DNA from: Punica granatum
Lineage: Eukaryota > Streptophyta > Magnoliopsida > Myrtales > Lythraceae
DNA length: 64,000 bases
NCBI RefSeq assembly: GCF_007655135.1
Contig: NC_045134.1
Span: forward strand, 23,460,568 to 23,524,567
Direction of reading: 5' to 3'
Part shown: one piece after another, positions 38,677-51,353 of the stretch
How positions within the stretch are numbered: the first letter of the stretch is position 1
How the letters are laid out: each line of letters begins with the position of its first letter
Made by a program: the position numbers and the translations under genes
Notes under the pieces: model-generated
Database searches by the model: none
What the model was told of the DNA's origin: nothing
The model's input: the letters and a program-made list of their open reading frames with translations, nothing else

Positions 38677-39389
38677 ACGAACAAAATTCTACACAGCCTA
38701 TTCTCCCTCGTCCACAGTTCAGGCCTCAGTTGATATATAGAAATTTAGTGATTGTACATAGATAGAGTGATAATGCTGGTTGTGTCCGCCATTTAATTGG
38801 AAAACCAATTAAACTACCGGTTACATAGATTTAATCAGTGTTCAAAGTGATTAATTCATAGCCGGTTTCCGAGATACAATCTTCAATTCAATTCTGATCT
38901 TCGAATTCCCATTTGACTGTAGAAGTCTGCCCTAAATCTGATATGCTCAATTCTTAGGGCAATCCAAACATAAGGCAACAGGACTGCAAATATCGGCAGA
39001 CAATTTTGGGCAACTAAAAAATGACCGGCTTCGCGATTTGACCAGCCTCAAATATAAGAGGGCTAATTCAAATCTAATGTTGACAAAATTCCATAAGTGC
39101 ACAAACCAGAATATTGACCAACAAGGATATGCATGAGATTCGACTTTCACAGTTGTTCACGTTCGAAACAGCACGAAATGGCAAAAGCTTAACAGAGGTT
39201 TGGGAAATTCACATAGTTCTTCGGAAGAATTAAAGGGAGCACAACCTCAACCTATACAATCGGTATCTTACATAATATACCTAATATCATAAGCAGGCCC
39301 CTGTGACAAAATGAGTATCGTTTGCAAGTAAACGGCATCTATAGAGCTTTCTGAATATCAGAGAAATAAGGCAAGCTCTCCTACAGTAC
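38677..39389. other. Convergent 3' region between the TPR gene and the VAMP gene
   Basis: Holds the two 3' UTRs. Nothing else recognised. Confidence 0.5.
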
Positions 39390-41715
39390 CTACTTGCCGC
39401 AGTTGAAGCCACCGCACACCGATAGAACGATGATGAGAATCAATGCGATTATGATACCAAGAACTATAAGCTTTATCTTCATGTTCTGAAACCACATCTT
39501 TCTCCTGATCTGGGTTCCCTGCTGCCTAAAATCTTGAGCCTGCCAAAAGAAACATTGATGAGATCGCATCGTCACTAAAGGACTGAGGAAATGTTTAACA
39601 TATAATGAGAAGAGACCAACAGCAATGATTGACATTAGATCGGCTATAAGAAGTGGTGAATTAAAGAAGTTATCAGTGCCATGAACATCTGATCTTATGG
39701 GAGAAGCTTCAAATATAATTAAATTCTTATATTCATTTCACAGGTCATGCAAGCAATAGTATTAGTACAACTAGAATAAGTAAAACTAGGAATGAAATAC
39801 GAATAAGATGACATTGGGACCTCACTGCACGGAAGATTCATTATCAATAAAAGGTAAACTTTCGAGCAAGAACCACCTCTCTGTTGATAAAACATAATAT
39901 TACCAACCTGAGAGCGAAGATTCTCTGTTTTATCCACCAAAAGCTCAATCTTCTCACCACGGTCAAGAACCTGCACAGATAGAGCACATTAAATCACAAT
40001 TAGTGTTTCTCTTCATATGCATATCCATAATCTGTTATAAAAGACCATGTACCACAAGTTAATGTGAAAACACTCTGAAAAGGAGACGCAAGCAGAAAAT
40101 GGTCTCTGAAGTAATATTTTACAAATTTGACTTACCTTCTCAATATTTTCCATCATGACTCCTTTCACTTCAGAAACCTGAGCTTTCACTTTGGAAATCT
40201 TGCTGATCTCCTCAGGATGATCAACACAGTATTGCATCTGCTCTTTCAACTTGGGCCTAACAGAAATCCATGAATCTTACTCTCAGCATCAGTGTGTGAA
40301 GAAGAATAAAGACGAGCATTTCATGGCTTATTTAGAGAAAAGGATTACCCAAACTCTTTGTTCAAGCTGTTAGCAGCCGCCGTTGCAGCTTTGCCTCCAC
40401 CATATCTCTTGGTAAAATCCTCTTTCACACGCTCAAGGAAGGCCATTGGAAGCTGCCGACCAACAGACTCAACTGCGACCACACAATATGCTACAAGGAG
40501 ATCACAGATATTAGTTCAGCTATAGAGAAAGCAGAACAAAGAGAGATAAAGCATCAAAAACATGCATCAAGCATCAAATAGACAAGAAAAGCATTCAGAG
40601 AGTCCAATATAGATGAAAGTATATGACAGAAAACCCCGTAGAGAAAAAATTCCACCCTTAAAACCAATTCCTAGATTTCTGGCAGTGACTACCCTCTGCA
40701 ACACCAACTCAATAAAGAACAAACAGTCAAACATGGGCCCTCAAAGCAACTCAGTTGAATCAGCGATAATGGAAATGCAATTCATGGCAATCGACATTGG
40801 TAAACAAGTCAAAATCTAGCCATGGCACGATAAACATGCTGCTAACAGACAGATCCGTCCACGGAATTTCTGAAGTGCTAGGATTAAATCCCCAATGGAT
40901 TTTATTCCTCTTCAAGCTAGTCAGTCATAAATAGAATCTAGCAATGAGATACATCCATTAAAGTTAAGCTTCACTATTAGTATTTTACTTCTCAAATTTC
41001 TATTCCGAGCACATAGTGAAGTCAGGGGTTGCGAGATCATTGCCCCCAAAGGGTTTGGACTTTAGAGCTTAAAGTTCAGCTACCAGGTAGCTGCCTCCTA
41101 TCCCATTTATCGGTCAAACTCATTTTTAAAAACTCCTAGCAACACAACAAAGAGCAATCTGCTCTCATTCTATCCCCTTTATTATCCTTTCACATAGCAA
41201 ATCACAGTTATAGTGCAAATCATTTAACGCACTCAATGAAGTGCACCACATCGGAAAATCCAAGACACTGATACTTCAGCTTCTCTTACGCTAGAGAAAA
41301 TTTCAATCTCAATGATCACAAACAGTTCCAAATCTCACCGTCGAGACCTACTCTACAAGCATAAACAGGCGATCCATCGATCCCAGGGAAGATACATAGT
41401 GACAACAGGAGATCAAGCGGATCAGCAGACAGATCAAATCCAGACAAGCAAATGAAACAGAGCATAACAGCAGAGAGGCCGCCAGATTTGACTCAGGAGA
41501 GAGAGAAAGAGAGAGAGATGCTCACTGAAGCCGCTGTCGACGAGGTAATTGAAGGTGTGGCCATCGCAGTTGTAGGTGAACTTGTTGTTGGTGGCGGGGA
41601 GCTTCTGCAGGCACTGAGCGGCGATGCTGGTGAAGTTGCCGGAGAACTCCGTGTACTCGGCCAATATCACAGTGCCCCGGGCCACGAAGCTGTAGATCAG
41701 AGACTGCTGACCCAT
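39390..41715 (-). CDS. VAMP72-family R-SNARE (VAMP721/722-like), five exons, 221 aa
   Basis: R-SNARE for fusion of secretory vesicles at the plasma membrane and cell plate. Minus-strand exons: 41526-41715, 40349-40490, 40136-40256, 39908-39970, 39390-39539; junctions and phases close exactly. The longin domain starts [20 protein letters not shown] and runs to about residue 110. The SNARE motif covers about 126-186, with the zero-layer Arg at about 155 in [16 protein letters not shown] basic stretch ([12 protein letters not shown]) precedes a C-terminal transmembrane segment at about 194-213 and the short tail VCGGFNCGK. The length equals the family norm. Start ATG at 41715; upstream are GA/CT microsatellites (41796-41870) in the likely 5' UTR. 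Intron 1 is 1,035 bp. Close to VAMP721/722/726, and exact orthology is not decided. Confidence 0.95.
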
Positions 41716-41844
41716 GCTTAACGAACTACTTCCCCTCACCGGAGCTCTCGACCGGAACCCTAACCGCAGCGGATCTGCAGCAGAGAGGAAATGGGGAGAG
41801 AGAGAGAGAGAGAGAGAGGTCGGAGCTCGCTTACAGGGAAAGCT

Positions 41845-41875
<31 letters not shown>

Positions 41876-43226
41876 CGTGTTTTCTTTATGTTTACCAGTT
41901 TAGATGATGATGGCTGCGGGTCTCTAATATATCTGCCCCCCGTTTCCGGGTGAAATAACGAGAATGCCACGCTTTGATTTAATTGGAACTTTTGAATTTG
42001 CTTTGAGGGGCTTCTGCTTTGACCACGGCTTTTCTTTTTCTTTACTCTGTATTTATTATCACAGAAGACCGAGTTCTCTCTCTCTCTTTTTTTTCCCTCT
42101 TCCGGTAAGGACCGAGCTCTTCTTTTTGTTAGCGTACATTGTGGTATTCAAAAATCCAATTAGATTCAACAAGTCAATCGAGTTGGGGATAAAACTCTCA
42201 CGGCGTATATTTTTTTCATTTATAAAACTCGAACTCGTCATCATACTTAAAGGGAACAAGTGTCGAACTGCGTAAATCATCCCATATTGATTAATCGAGT
42301 TTTTTTTTGTTTATTAGAATTCTAGAAAGGAAAATATCAACATTTGAGGAAAAAAGAAAGTTTCTATTTTCTTTATTTTTTTGGTAGGAAGTTTCTATTT
42401 TCTTAAAAAGTCAAAAACTATCTTCCAATTCCTTCCAACAGACTCGATGGCAGAGAGGTAATTTTAGAAGAGCATTGCTATTTGTGCCGACTGAGTATGC
42501 CAGCTACATATGCCGAAAACAAGAGTGAATGGCATAGACTGTAATAATTTCAAACGTCAATGACAATTTTCTAAGCACTCTCATTCGGCAGAAGTAGGCA
42601 CAATGCAATTTGGCATAATTATCAATCCATTTTAGAAACTTTACGGGAAGAAGGAAGTTCATTGCACGATAAGAATGAACTAATTGGAAAAAAATTCGAC
42701 ACCTAATTTTCATATAGCCTCATTCTCATCTCATGATTTTCTTTTTAAATTTCACTATCCTTAATATTTCAGCTTTTTTAAGTTCGTGTTGACCATATTT
42801 CGCGGTTACGCACATTTCGCCAATACCATTATGATTATCCTTTATTACGAGACTCTTGCTGTACGTCGATTTCTCTATCACTATTGATTGTTTTGATTTA
42901 GTTGTCAATTCTCGAATTCTAGAACAATCGGTCTTATTAATTGCCTTGACCCAGGAAGTTCTCGTTGGACTTGGCGCAGGGAAGGATTTCTCGATGACGA
43001 TGCGATCAACAACATTTTGACATCGTCATAATCCATGGATGGCAAACATTTCTTTAAATCACAGGGGCTAAATAGGAAAAATCCCACAACTTGGAGGAGT
43101 AAATTAAATTAGTTTATTCTTATTATTTTCTCTAATAATTAAGGAATAATTAATATTTATGACCACCGTTGAATTTTCTTGAACTCTCGCTCTCCATAGC
43201 AGCAGAGAGAGAGAGATAGATAGAGG
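41716..43226. other. Divergent intergenic region
   Basis: Shared upstream space between the VAMP gene (-) and the plastid gene (+). It contains GA runs at 41796-41870, a CT run at 42075-42090 and AT-rich sequence. No gene recognised. Confidence 0.5.
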
Positions 43227-45173
43227 ATGAATACCGCAATGGCGGCGAGCTTCTCTCGGCTTCCGTTCAAGCCGGAAACCCGCCATGGGATCTCTGCTGC
43301 TTCTCCTTCTCCAGCATCCGCGAGCTCCACAGCTCTTGTTTCGTCTCCCAACCTCAAATTTCTCGGCCTCAGGTCGCTGAGGCCGGTCGTTATGTGCAAT
43401 AGCAGCACTAGACCCGGTGGCCCCAGCTCAGGTAGCTAATACTTCTTTCTAGCGTCTTCATTTCCTTGGATTGAACCATTTTCTTTGCTCAATTCCATGA
43501 AAATAACGAAATGTCGAATTATTATTTGTTTAATCTTTGTGTCATTGCTTTAGGAAAGTATAGAAATTGATATCCTAATGGCGATACTAAACGTGATTTG
43601 TTGATGATGTCTGATTTTTCACATTGTTCTGAGCTAATCTTTGAGCTTGTTCAGATCGCTCGCTTGTTTTGGGTGAATTAGATTGGACATCATATGCACT
43701 GATTGTCATTCAATGCTTTTCTTCAGTCCTTGGGGTATTGAGTTATATTTCGAGGTGCATTTCCACTGTATAACAATGTGTTAGCTGTATGAATGATTAG
43801 AACTTACATGTCTGTCGAGATCAGGGTCGGGAATTTGGGTTGTCGCACCAAAGTTGTGTTTTTGTCAAGCCTATCGAATTGAGTCGGTTTCACTATCCGG
43901 AAAGGAGGAATCAGCAAATTTAAAGAACATATCAAAGCTGCTGTACTAGTGAAAGTAATAGTGTCAGAAATCGCCAGCAATACCGACAAATTGGATGGTT
44001 ACAATGAAAACTTGAAGCATCTGTAACTGATAGTAGTCGACTTTGTAACTTTATTGCAATGAATACACAACCAAGTTGATGATGTCAATTTTATATAGTT
44101 TAGTTCTGTCGGAGGCGATGTCAACACGTGAAATGGTGGGGCGATAATGGTTCTGGGTTCGTCGTAAATACTGGATACCTGGCAGCAATCACACGTTTTT
44201 GTTATGACAATTGAAGCCTAATTATTTGTCTTCAATTCTCAATAGTTGAGCGATCATCAAACTTTTACTTTGTGCCTTTTATTCTCGCATCATAATTTGA
44301 TCTATTTTCAGACTTCTCTTTGCCAAAGGTTGATGCTGCTTCATATTACTTCTCTTTAATCTTGGGACTATAACAACCACAAATCTGCAGGCGATAGTGA
44401 AAGCCGGAATATCTTGGATGCTTTTTTTCTGGGAAAGGCTGTTGCAGAAACACTTAACGAGCGTATAGAGTCCACCGTTGGGGAGTTTCTGAGTACAGTG
44501 GGAAGATTGCAGGCTGAGCAACAGAAGCAAGTACAGGAGTTTCAGGTAATTAACATGCCGTGTAACTCCAAAAGCACTATTGGTGTAGAATCGTAAGTTA
44601 TTAGGAGATTCCTCCGTAGGAAGGTTCCCATTATCTATGAGCTTTTCATTTGTTTATTATTCTGTCCAATCTTTCTGAAGCATATAAACCAACTTTTCAG
44701 TTCCGTACTTTCTTGATAAAGGACCTGCAAATTATTCATGCATCATTCTCTCCTTTACACTGTTTTGAGAAATGCTGACATGAACAATATTCTTATTCCT
44801 GGTGACAGCCTCAAACTCTTGTCCCTTCTCCTCGGAATTCCGAAAGTCAATAAGCAGCAATCGTTCTAGTATTTCAGCTGCAGAGTCAATTAAATTGAAG
44901 TTATTCAATTTCGTGCAGGAAGAGGTGTTTGAAAGAGCCAAAAGGGCCAAAGAGAAAGCAGCTCGAGAATCGATGGAAGCACAAGGACTCCTTCCTAAAT
45001 CTACTGCTGCAGATGTAACACCAGTCACTGATGGTGCTGCAGCTTCTTCACCATCTTTATCCTCAAGAAAAGCCCCGGAGTCAAACCCTTCTAGTAACGC
45101 CTCTGCTGGGTCTCCTGAGGTTTCAGATGGTAAGTCTGAGGACCCTGACTTTGAGGCGTCGACTGAGGCCTGA
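43227..45173 (+). CDS. PG18/At4g13200-like plastid protein, three exons, 204 aa
   Basis: Resembles the plant family of Arabidopsis At4g13200 (plastoglobule protein 18), linked to photosynthesis; assignment is from remembered motifs. Exons: 43227-43431, 44391-44545, 44919-45173, GT-AG, frame closed. Residues 1 to about 60 are rich in Ser, Ala, Pro and Arg without acids, as in chloroplast transit peptides. The conserved core LDAFFLGKAVAETLNERIES and the helix GRLQAEQQKQVQEFQEEVFERAKRAKEKAA suggest a coiled coil at about 95-140. The tail is Ser/Glu-rich and probably disordered. A second in-frame ATG lies five codons in. Intron 1 is 959 bp. Confidence 0.85.
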
Positions 45174-45917
45174 GCTACGTTTTTTGCTATTTATTAGGTT
45201 TGAATATGCAAATTTTACGGGGTACACATATGGAGATAGATTTGTATTTGGATTTAGATGATCTTAGATGGCGAATCAGGGGAAAGCTATAGTTGATCAG
45301 TCTTTGTACTGTACATGTTGACATTTCCGGACAAAGTATTCTACTGGTACCTAGGACTTAATGCGCAAAATCATCTTTATTCATTATATGTGAAATGCAT
45401 GTTCTTCTGCGCAAAGTGATTGCAAAAGCAATACATTCCTTTTCCTTTTCGTATATTCAAAGGCATGGCTGAACTTAATGTTTTGCAGGGACAGAAGCTT
45501 TTCTTCCAATCTAAGCTCATGCTCATCGCTCAGCTACTATATATGGATCTTCGGCTCACTGGAATCTTCATGAATCCTGAACCAGAGATTAGCATGCTTG
45601 ATATCTTGCTATTATGGGTTTAGGAGTACCCAATCGACTTTTAAACTAAAGCCATCATCACTGTAGATTTCTCGCACAAGCATTCCCATTGTTGAGATAT
45701 GGAGTCCCCAGCAAAACGACCATAGTACAACCCCAACAAAACTTCTTCCTAATAAGGCACATAACTCGGTTTTTTTATCTTCACTACAATGAAAGCGTTA
45801 GCTGAAAATACATATATTGCAAAACTTGGCTATTGCAAAAGAATCAATAGTCCCCGAGCCAGATGAAGTCACGAGGAGCAAGCTCATCAGACAGCTAGTA
45901 GCAAAACCTGCCCTAGC
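45174..45917. other. Convergent 3' region
   Basis: 3' UTRs of the PG18-like gene (+) and NSN1 (-). The short open frame at 45420-45623 has no recognisable similarity. Confidence 0.5.
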
Positions 45918-48900
45918 TCACTCATCAAATTCAACTCCTGACATGGGCACCTTACCGATGATCTCATCATCATCCTCACTGTCATTTCCCATGGACTTTT
46001 TCCGAAAATCCACCTTGAAGTCGTAGTCCTCGTCCATGGCTTCACCAGAGGACTTGGCCTTCTTCCTCCTCTTCTTCTCCGCCTTCTTTGCCTTTGGGTT
46101 CAGTATCCCTTCTGCTGTATACAACTTCTCGTTTTGCCTGCTCGAAGTAGTAGACTGCCCTCTAGACATGTCTGTGTCATCATCCTCGTTGGTCATAGTC
46201 TGATCTCCTTCAGTCATGGGCTCGGGATCCCTATCGCCTTGAGTCGCTTGTGGTTGGGCATCTTCCTGAACAACAACAAATCAGAAGCACATATGCCATT
46301 AAAGTTTTGATAAAGAATTAGGAGCAAATCAATGCTAAATCTCTTGCAACTACCAAACTCATTTTAACGGGCCGAGAGTTTTACACCCGAACACATTCTT
46401 CCCATTCATAACAGCTGTGACTGAAATGCCAAAGGTCCCTTAAGTCGGAAAATACAAATTTTGGGTGATCCTAATGAACATGAATAAGTGAATTCACAAA
46501 CCTCAAGCATTTTCTCGTCAAATTGGAGTGGGCAACTCGGAGGGACTTCCACAGGTTGGAAATCACTCATGGATTTGAGACTGCCGATAAAGGAAGACTC
46601 CCCATTGTAGACTTCATCAATTTTGAACTCCTTTCCGAACTCCGACACTATCTTTACTTCTGAGGCTGCTTCTTGATTCCTTGTCGGGGGCATAGTGTAG
46701 TACGGAATTTTACCTGTCATTTGCCATAATTTTAGTCTCATATCACATCACACCAGATATTATATAAATCATAATCATAATCATAATTATATGGAAAATT
46801 AAAGCCAAGATTTCCTTCAAATTCTGATGACAATACTTCTGGCTCATGATAACAATACATACCCTCGTTCCAATCATGAAGGATAATTCTAGCAGTGGCT
46901 TCCACATCCACAATGCCACCCTTTTTGAGCTTGCCTCGGACAGTGGCTACCTTTTGCAGAAAGTCATTGACAGAATCGAAGGTCGGGAGCTTGTATAGTG
47001 TTACCAACACTTTCGCTGGGCAAAGCTTGAGAATCTCCTTCACTGAATTCAAAGGGGAGACCAAAAAAAATATAACAGGAGTCTTAATCATACGGCATCG
47101 TTAAGCTAGTGATCAGATTTATTAGATCGGACTGGTCCGACTGTCAAGTTGGAGCTCGACCAACAATCTCTCTGACCAGGTTCTCACATGTGCATGGATT
47201 TATATCAATGATATGCTTAAGAGTCGGTAAAATCAGAACCACCTTGGTACTCATTCACAGAACCTACAACAAATGACCAGCTATAGGACTGAACCAACCT
47301 ATCAGACCCGGCTGACCTTCCAAATTCATGCTTATACCAACTCTAATAACTTTCCTAGTGACGTTAAATAGCCGAAGCAAGCAGAATCTAAGAACTCCAA
47401 TAAACTATTTTACCTGGAGCAATTGGATCCTCCAACTTCTCGATTCTTTTGCAGTTTCTAAGAGTGATAGCTGCATCATTCCCAGATGATTTCAGCATGA
47501 CAACACCAGGGCAGTCCAATAGCTTGACATTTTTATCCAACTGGACTTCTTGCATCGACCTTGTCAATCCAGGAGTGGCACCCACATTCACGACATGACA
47601 TCTCTTTAAGCTATTAATCAAACTACTCTTACCAACATTGGGCAAGCCAATAACACCAACTGTAATTGACTTCTTTATCTGTGCAAAACAAAATTATGAA
47701 AATGATTATGAGCTTGAGCTACTAGTGCCTCATAAAAGAAGAAATTCCATTTCCATACGTCGTGACTTCTCGAGTAATTCTTGAGCAATTTGATGAGAGT
47801 CTCTGCTCCGAGACAATCGCTTGTTTGAAGAAGATTGCTTGATTTTGCTGCCTTCGAGGAAGACTTCCAGCCTAGTTTGGATCTCTGCTCTTGGGTGCTG
47901 CATTTAAATGCAACGGCCGGCAACTCTTCCCTCAGGTACTTGAGCCACTTTTCAACAGCTTCCCTAGGGACAAGATCTAAGAGAGGACCAGTGGAGTCAA
48001 TATCTCCTTTCCTAACCTTAGAATGAATTGCATGCTAATGTATACTCCATGAATGTTAGTTCATAAAGTATTAATTTGCACTCTAAATCACACTTCACAA
48101 GACACGTTCACAATCAAGACATGTCCTGTAAAGTTCACACTGCTACATTATTTCTTATCCATTTATCTTTGAAGATCAGAAAAAATGGAGCCAAGAAGAC
48201 CTCTGCTCGGTTAAGCTTAAGAAGTGAAACTAGCCATGGATTTCTGCTGCCATAATATAGCAAATAGAGCAAACAACATGTTCTATTTGATTTGCAAGAA
48301 ACATCAAGAAGCCAGAGAAAATATAAAGACATACCAATTTTATTCAGAAGCAGAACCAGATGCTTCTCAGGACCGGCTTTCATCACCATCTTCTCCATAT
48401 CAGCACAGCGGGTACCGAGGGGATCACGAGCATCAAGAACTTCCAAAATTACATCCGAAGCTTCAATGACTTTGACCAACTCCTTGTAGAAAGCTCTGTC
48501 TGAATTATCTGCAGAGATACGGTATTTGTAACAATAGTAATTAGCATACAGGGAAGAGAAGAAGGAGTCCGGGACTGAAGAATCAACCTTTACTTACCTC
48601 TGTGTTTACCAGTAGTGGTACTTTCATCCTTGCTCTTTTCCTCAAACACTGCTTCTTTAGTGGAGTTATCATCTTCCTCCAACAACCCTAACTTCCTCTT
48701 TTGTGCCTGATCGTAAACCAATTGTCGATAAACATGAATGCATCCTTTAAGCATCTTCACTGAGAGACAGAACTCAATTTATACATTCCATACGCACTGG
48801 AGCTATAGCCTATTGATTTAACTCTTAAAAGACAAACTCAAAATGACAGACTGACATAAATACCAATGATCAAGTTTCATATTTGGTTTGGCTTAATTTT

Positions 48901-49492
48901 GTGCAATACATTAATTAGCATTATTCCCCCGAACATTGCATCATATTCTGCAAATGTTAAATTTCGATTCACTTCAGCTACATAACTGCCAGCAAAAGTC
49001 AGACTAGTACAAACCCGACAAGATAGCACATACTATAAGGACAGGAAACGAAAAGGGCAACCACCATACTCAGAGAAAAAAACAGCTAGAACGTGAATTG
49101 TCACAATACCCTCTCTTTGCGGGCAGCTTTCTTCTGCTCCAACTCCTCAATGGCACGGGCTCGACGCTCCTCGAGAGCCTTGAGCTCCTGTTCCTTGAAG
49201 GGCCATTCGTTCGGGATGCCGGGGTCCTTCTCGACCTTCCGCCTCTTCAGCCCGAGCTTCTTCGCCTCCTTGGCCTTCTTCTTGTGGTGCTCCTTCACCT
49301 TCTTCAGCACCTTGTACTTCTTCCTCAAGGGAATCCTCTTACTCTTGCTCTCTGATGCCAAAAATACCCAAATGGGAAAATTCATTAATCTTTGCCGCAC
49401 GAAGCAAACGCTTTCTCAGCTGAGAACACATACATATGATTCCATGCATCATAGACCTGTAAAAACTGCTTACTTTTGCTCTTCTTCACCAT
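45918..49492 (-). CDS. NSN1: Nucleolar GTPase NSN1 (nucleostemin-like), nine exons, 588 aa
   Basis: Nucleostemin/GNL3 family GTPase of the nucleolus, needed for 60S ribosome biogenesis and, in Arabidopsis, for leaf and flower development. Minus-strand exons: 49474-49492, 49110-49351, 48598-48706, 48335-48508, 47759-47976, 47414-47678, 46863-47042, 46502-46713, 45918-46265. Every junction is GT-AG and the phases sum to 589 codons. The Lys/Arg-rich N-terminus (about 1-80) fits nucleolar targeting. The GTPase is circularly permuted as in the YlqF/YawG family: G5-like DARDP about 150-154, G4 NKID 179-182, G1 GLPNVGKSS 265-273, G2 GATPGLT 287-293, G3 DCPG 309-312. The C-terminus is acidic with a basic patch ([14 protein letters not shown]). 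The first exon carries only six codons. Confidence 0.96.
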
Positions 49493-49877
49493 CTTTGAAC
49501 TGAAAAATGGAGACTTTTTCTCCTGCACACCGACATCAACGAAACAGTCAGTCGCGAATCAAACAACCCCTTCACCAATTAGCAGCAGCAGAGAAGCATA
49601 CAAACTTTACAGAAAACCCTATTGGGAAATCATTCACCTCTTTCCCTTCGGCTGGGCAGTGACAGAGGTCGGCCGCAGAAACGGAAGAAGTTGCAGAGTG
49701 CCGGGGAAGCGGCGAAGGGCTCCAGAGGGTTTATCGAGCAGCAGTAGCAGCCGAGACAGGAAGAAGAAGAAGTTGAGGGTTTAGGGAGACGGAATGGGCC
49801 GGCCCATCGGTCCTTGAAAATGTTAAAGTAGGCCCAGTAATAATGTATATGGGCTTTTAACTCCGGTCTGATTTAGG
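49493..49877. other. NSN1 upstream region
   Basis: Likely 5' UTR and promoter of NSN1. An (AAG)n-like run lies at 49755-49775. No gene recognised. Confidence 0.4.
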
Positions 49878-50155
49878 GTGTGTTTGTATTTTAAATTTTT
49901 TTTAATTCAATTCAACTCAACTCAACCTATCTTCAATTTAACAACACAATTATTACTTAATCGTTACTTTATCACAACTATTCATTACTTTTTCACACTT
50001 TTTCTCATAATTCAACAACACAATCATTACTTAATCATTACTTTATCTCAACTATTCACTACTTTTTCACACTTTTCCTCATAATTCAACAATGCAATTA
50101 TTACAAATTAATTAAAACCAAAACTTAACTCAACTCAACTCTAAATTCAAACACA
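49878..50155. mobile_element. MITE, GTGTTTG family (copy 2, inverted orientation)
   Basis: Begins GTGTGTTTGTATTTTAAA and ends CTAAATTCAAACACA, which are inverted partners. Internal sequence on the minus strand matches copy 1 at 18322. An internal block of about 78 bp (ACACAATTATTACTTAATCG...) is duplicated in tandem. Confidence 0.65.
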
Positions 50156-51353
50156 TTCTTAGTTATCCATTCTTTTATAAAGACCTCCCTAAACTATAGT
50201 CTTTTGATGATTGGTTACTAAGCTTTGCTTTGAAATGATTTGCTCAATTTTTTTCAGTGATAAGGGAAGATAAAGCTAAATAAAAGAGCACATAAATCCC
50301 ACTGGTGATAATGAACCTTAAACCTTTTGATTTCGAGTTAACATCTTATACTACTACACTAAAACACCTTCATGAATTTGCTCATTTATTTTCAACCGTG
50401 GATGATGTCCCCCCTCAATTTTCCACTATCCTATTCGTTCTGCCAAATAATAGAGAGATTTCAAGAGGTTAGCTTTTCAAGGTTAAATTTGAGCAAGTAG
50501 GATGAAGTTCAATCTTTCCAATTACATTGCATATCGCGCTCTGACTTTATCAATACAAATTTAAAATAGGCGTCCCACCTCACTGAGCTATGTAGGGTAA
50601 GAGGTTATCTATTTATTGTCTCACATAGTTTTGATGATCCCCGATCTAACCTCGTTGAATTGGTGGAAATATTTTAAAAACTTACTAGAAGTTAATGTGA
50701 GTAATTTGATCGATATATAATTACAGCACAAATTACAAAATCCTTTTATAACTTCCTAAAAAGTATCCAATATTTTTTGTGACATCCAAGTTAGTAGAAA
50801 AAAAGGTTTCGACCTGGTTTCTTACCGGCATTTTTGTTATTTTCTCTTTTTTCTGTTCCCATCTCAACTAGGAAAATGTAGCAAAAATGAAGTTTAGGAA
50901 GTGAAATTATCAAGTTTTAACAGAGCAGGGGCCTTTTGGCAATTCCGGATAAATCTCAGCTTGGGCTGACGTGCACCGGGTGCAGGGAGTCGGCCCGGAT
51001 CGAGTTCAATCGAATCGAGGGCAATGTCTCTTTCATATGGCGCTCGCCATCGAAGCTCCTCTCTCTCTCTCTCCCTCGGTGGAAGGAAGGAAGCAAGGAA
51101 ACAAGGTTCGCACAAATCCAATCCTCTCATCTCCATCGCCTCCACCTCCCTCCCTTTCGCTCTCAGGCCTCCCAGCCTTCGCTAAGCTCATCTCAGCCGC
51201 TCCACCTCCGCATTGCTCCGCCGCGGCGGCGTAACTGCGTGTTCTAGTTCCGTCGCGGGAGGTCTGGTTCCCGCCAGCGTGACTCCTGATCGGTTTTTGG
51301 CTCGGAGGACCGGATAATGTGCTGAGTGGAGGAGGCGGTGGGAGTCCTCGCTG
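50156..51353. other. Intergenic region and 5' leader of the next gene
   Basis: 50260-50375 looks like a minus-strand SINE fragment (degenerate A and B boxes), with low certainty. 50940-51353 is GC-richer, has a CT run at 51058-51074, and is the probable promoter and 5' UTR of the gene starting at 51354. Confidence 0.4.

Noticed and set aside
49093..49503. 136-codon plus-strand frame
   Set aside because: It is antisense to NSN1 exons 1 and 2, whose sense frame is clearly the real one.
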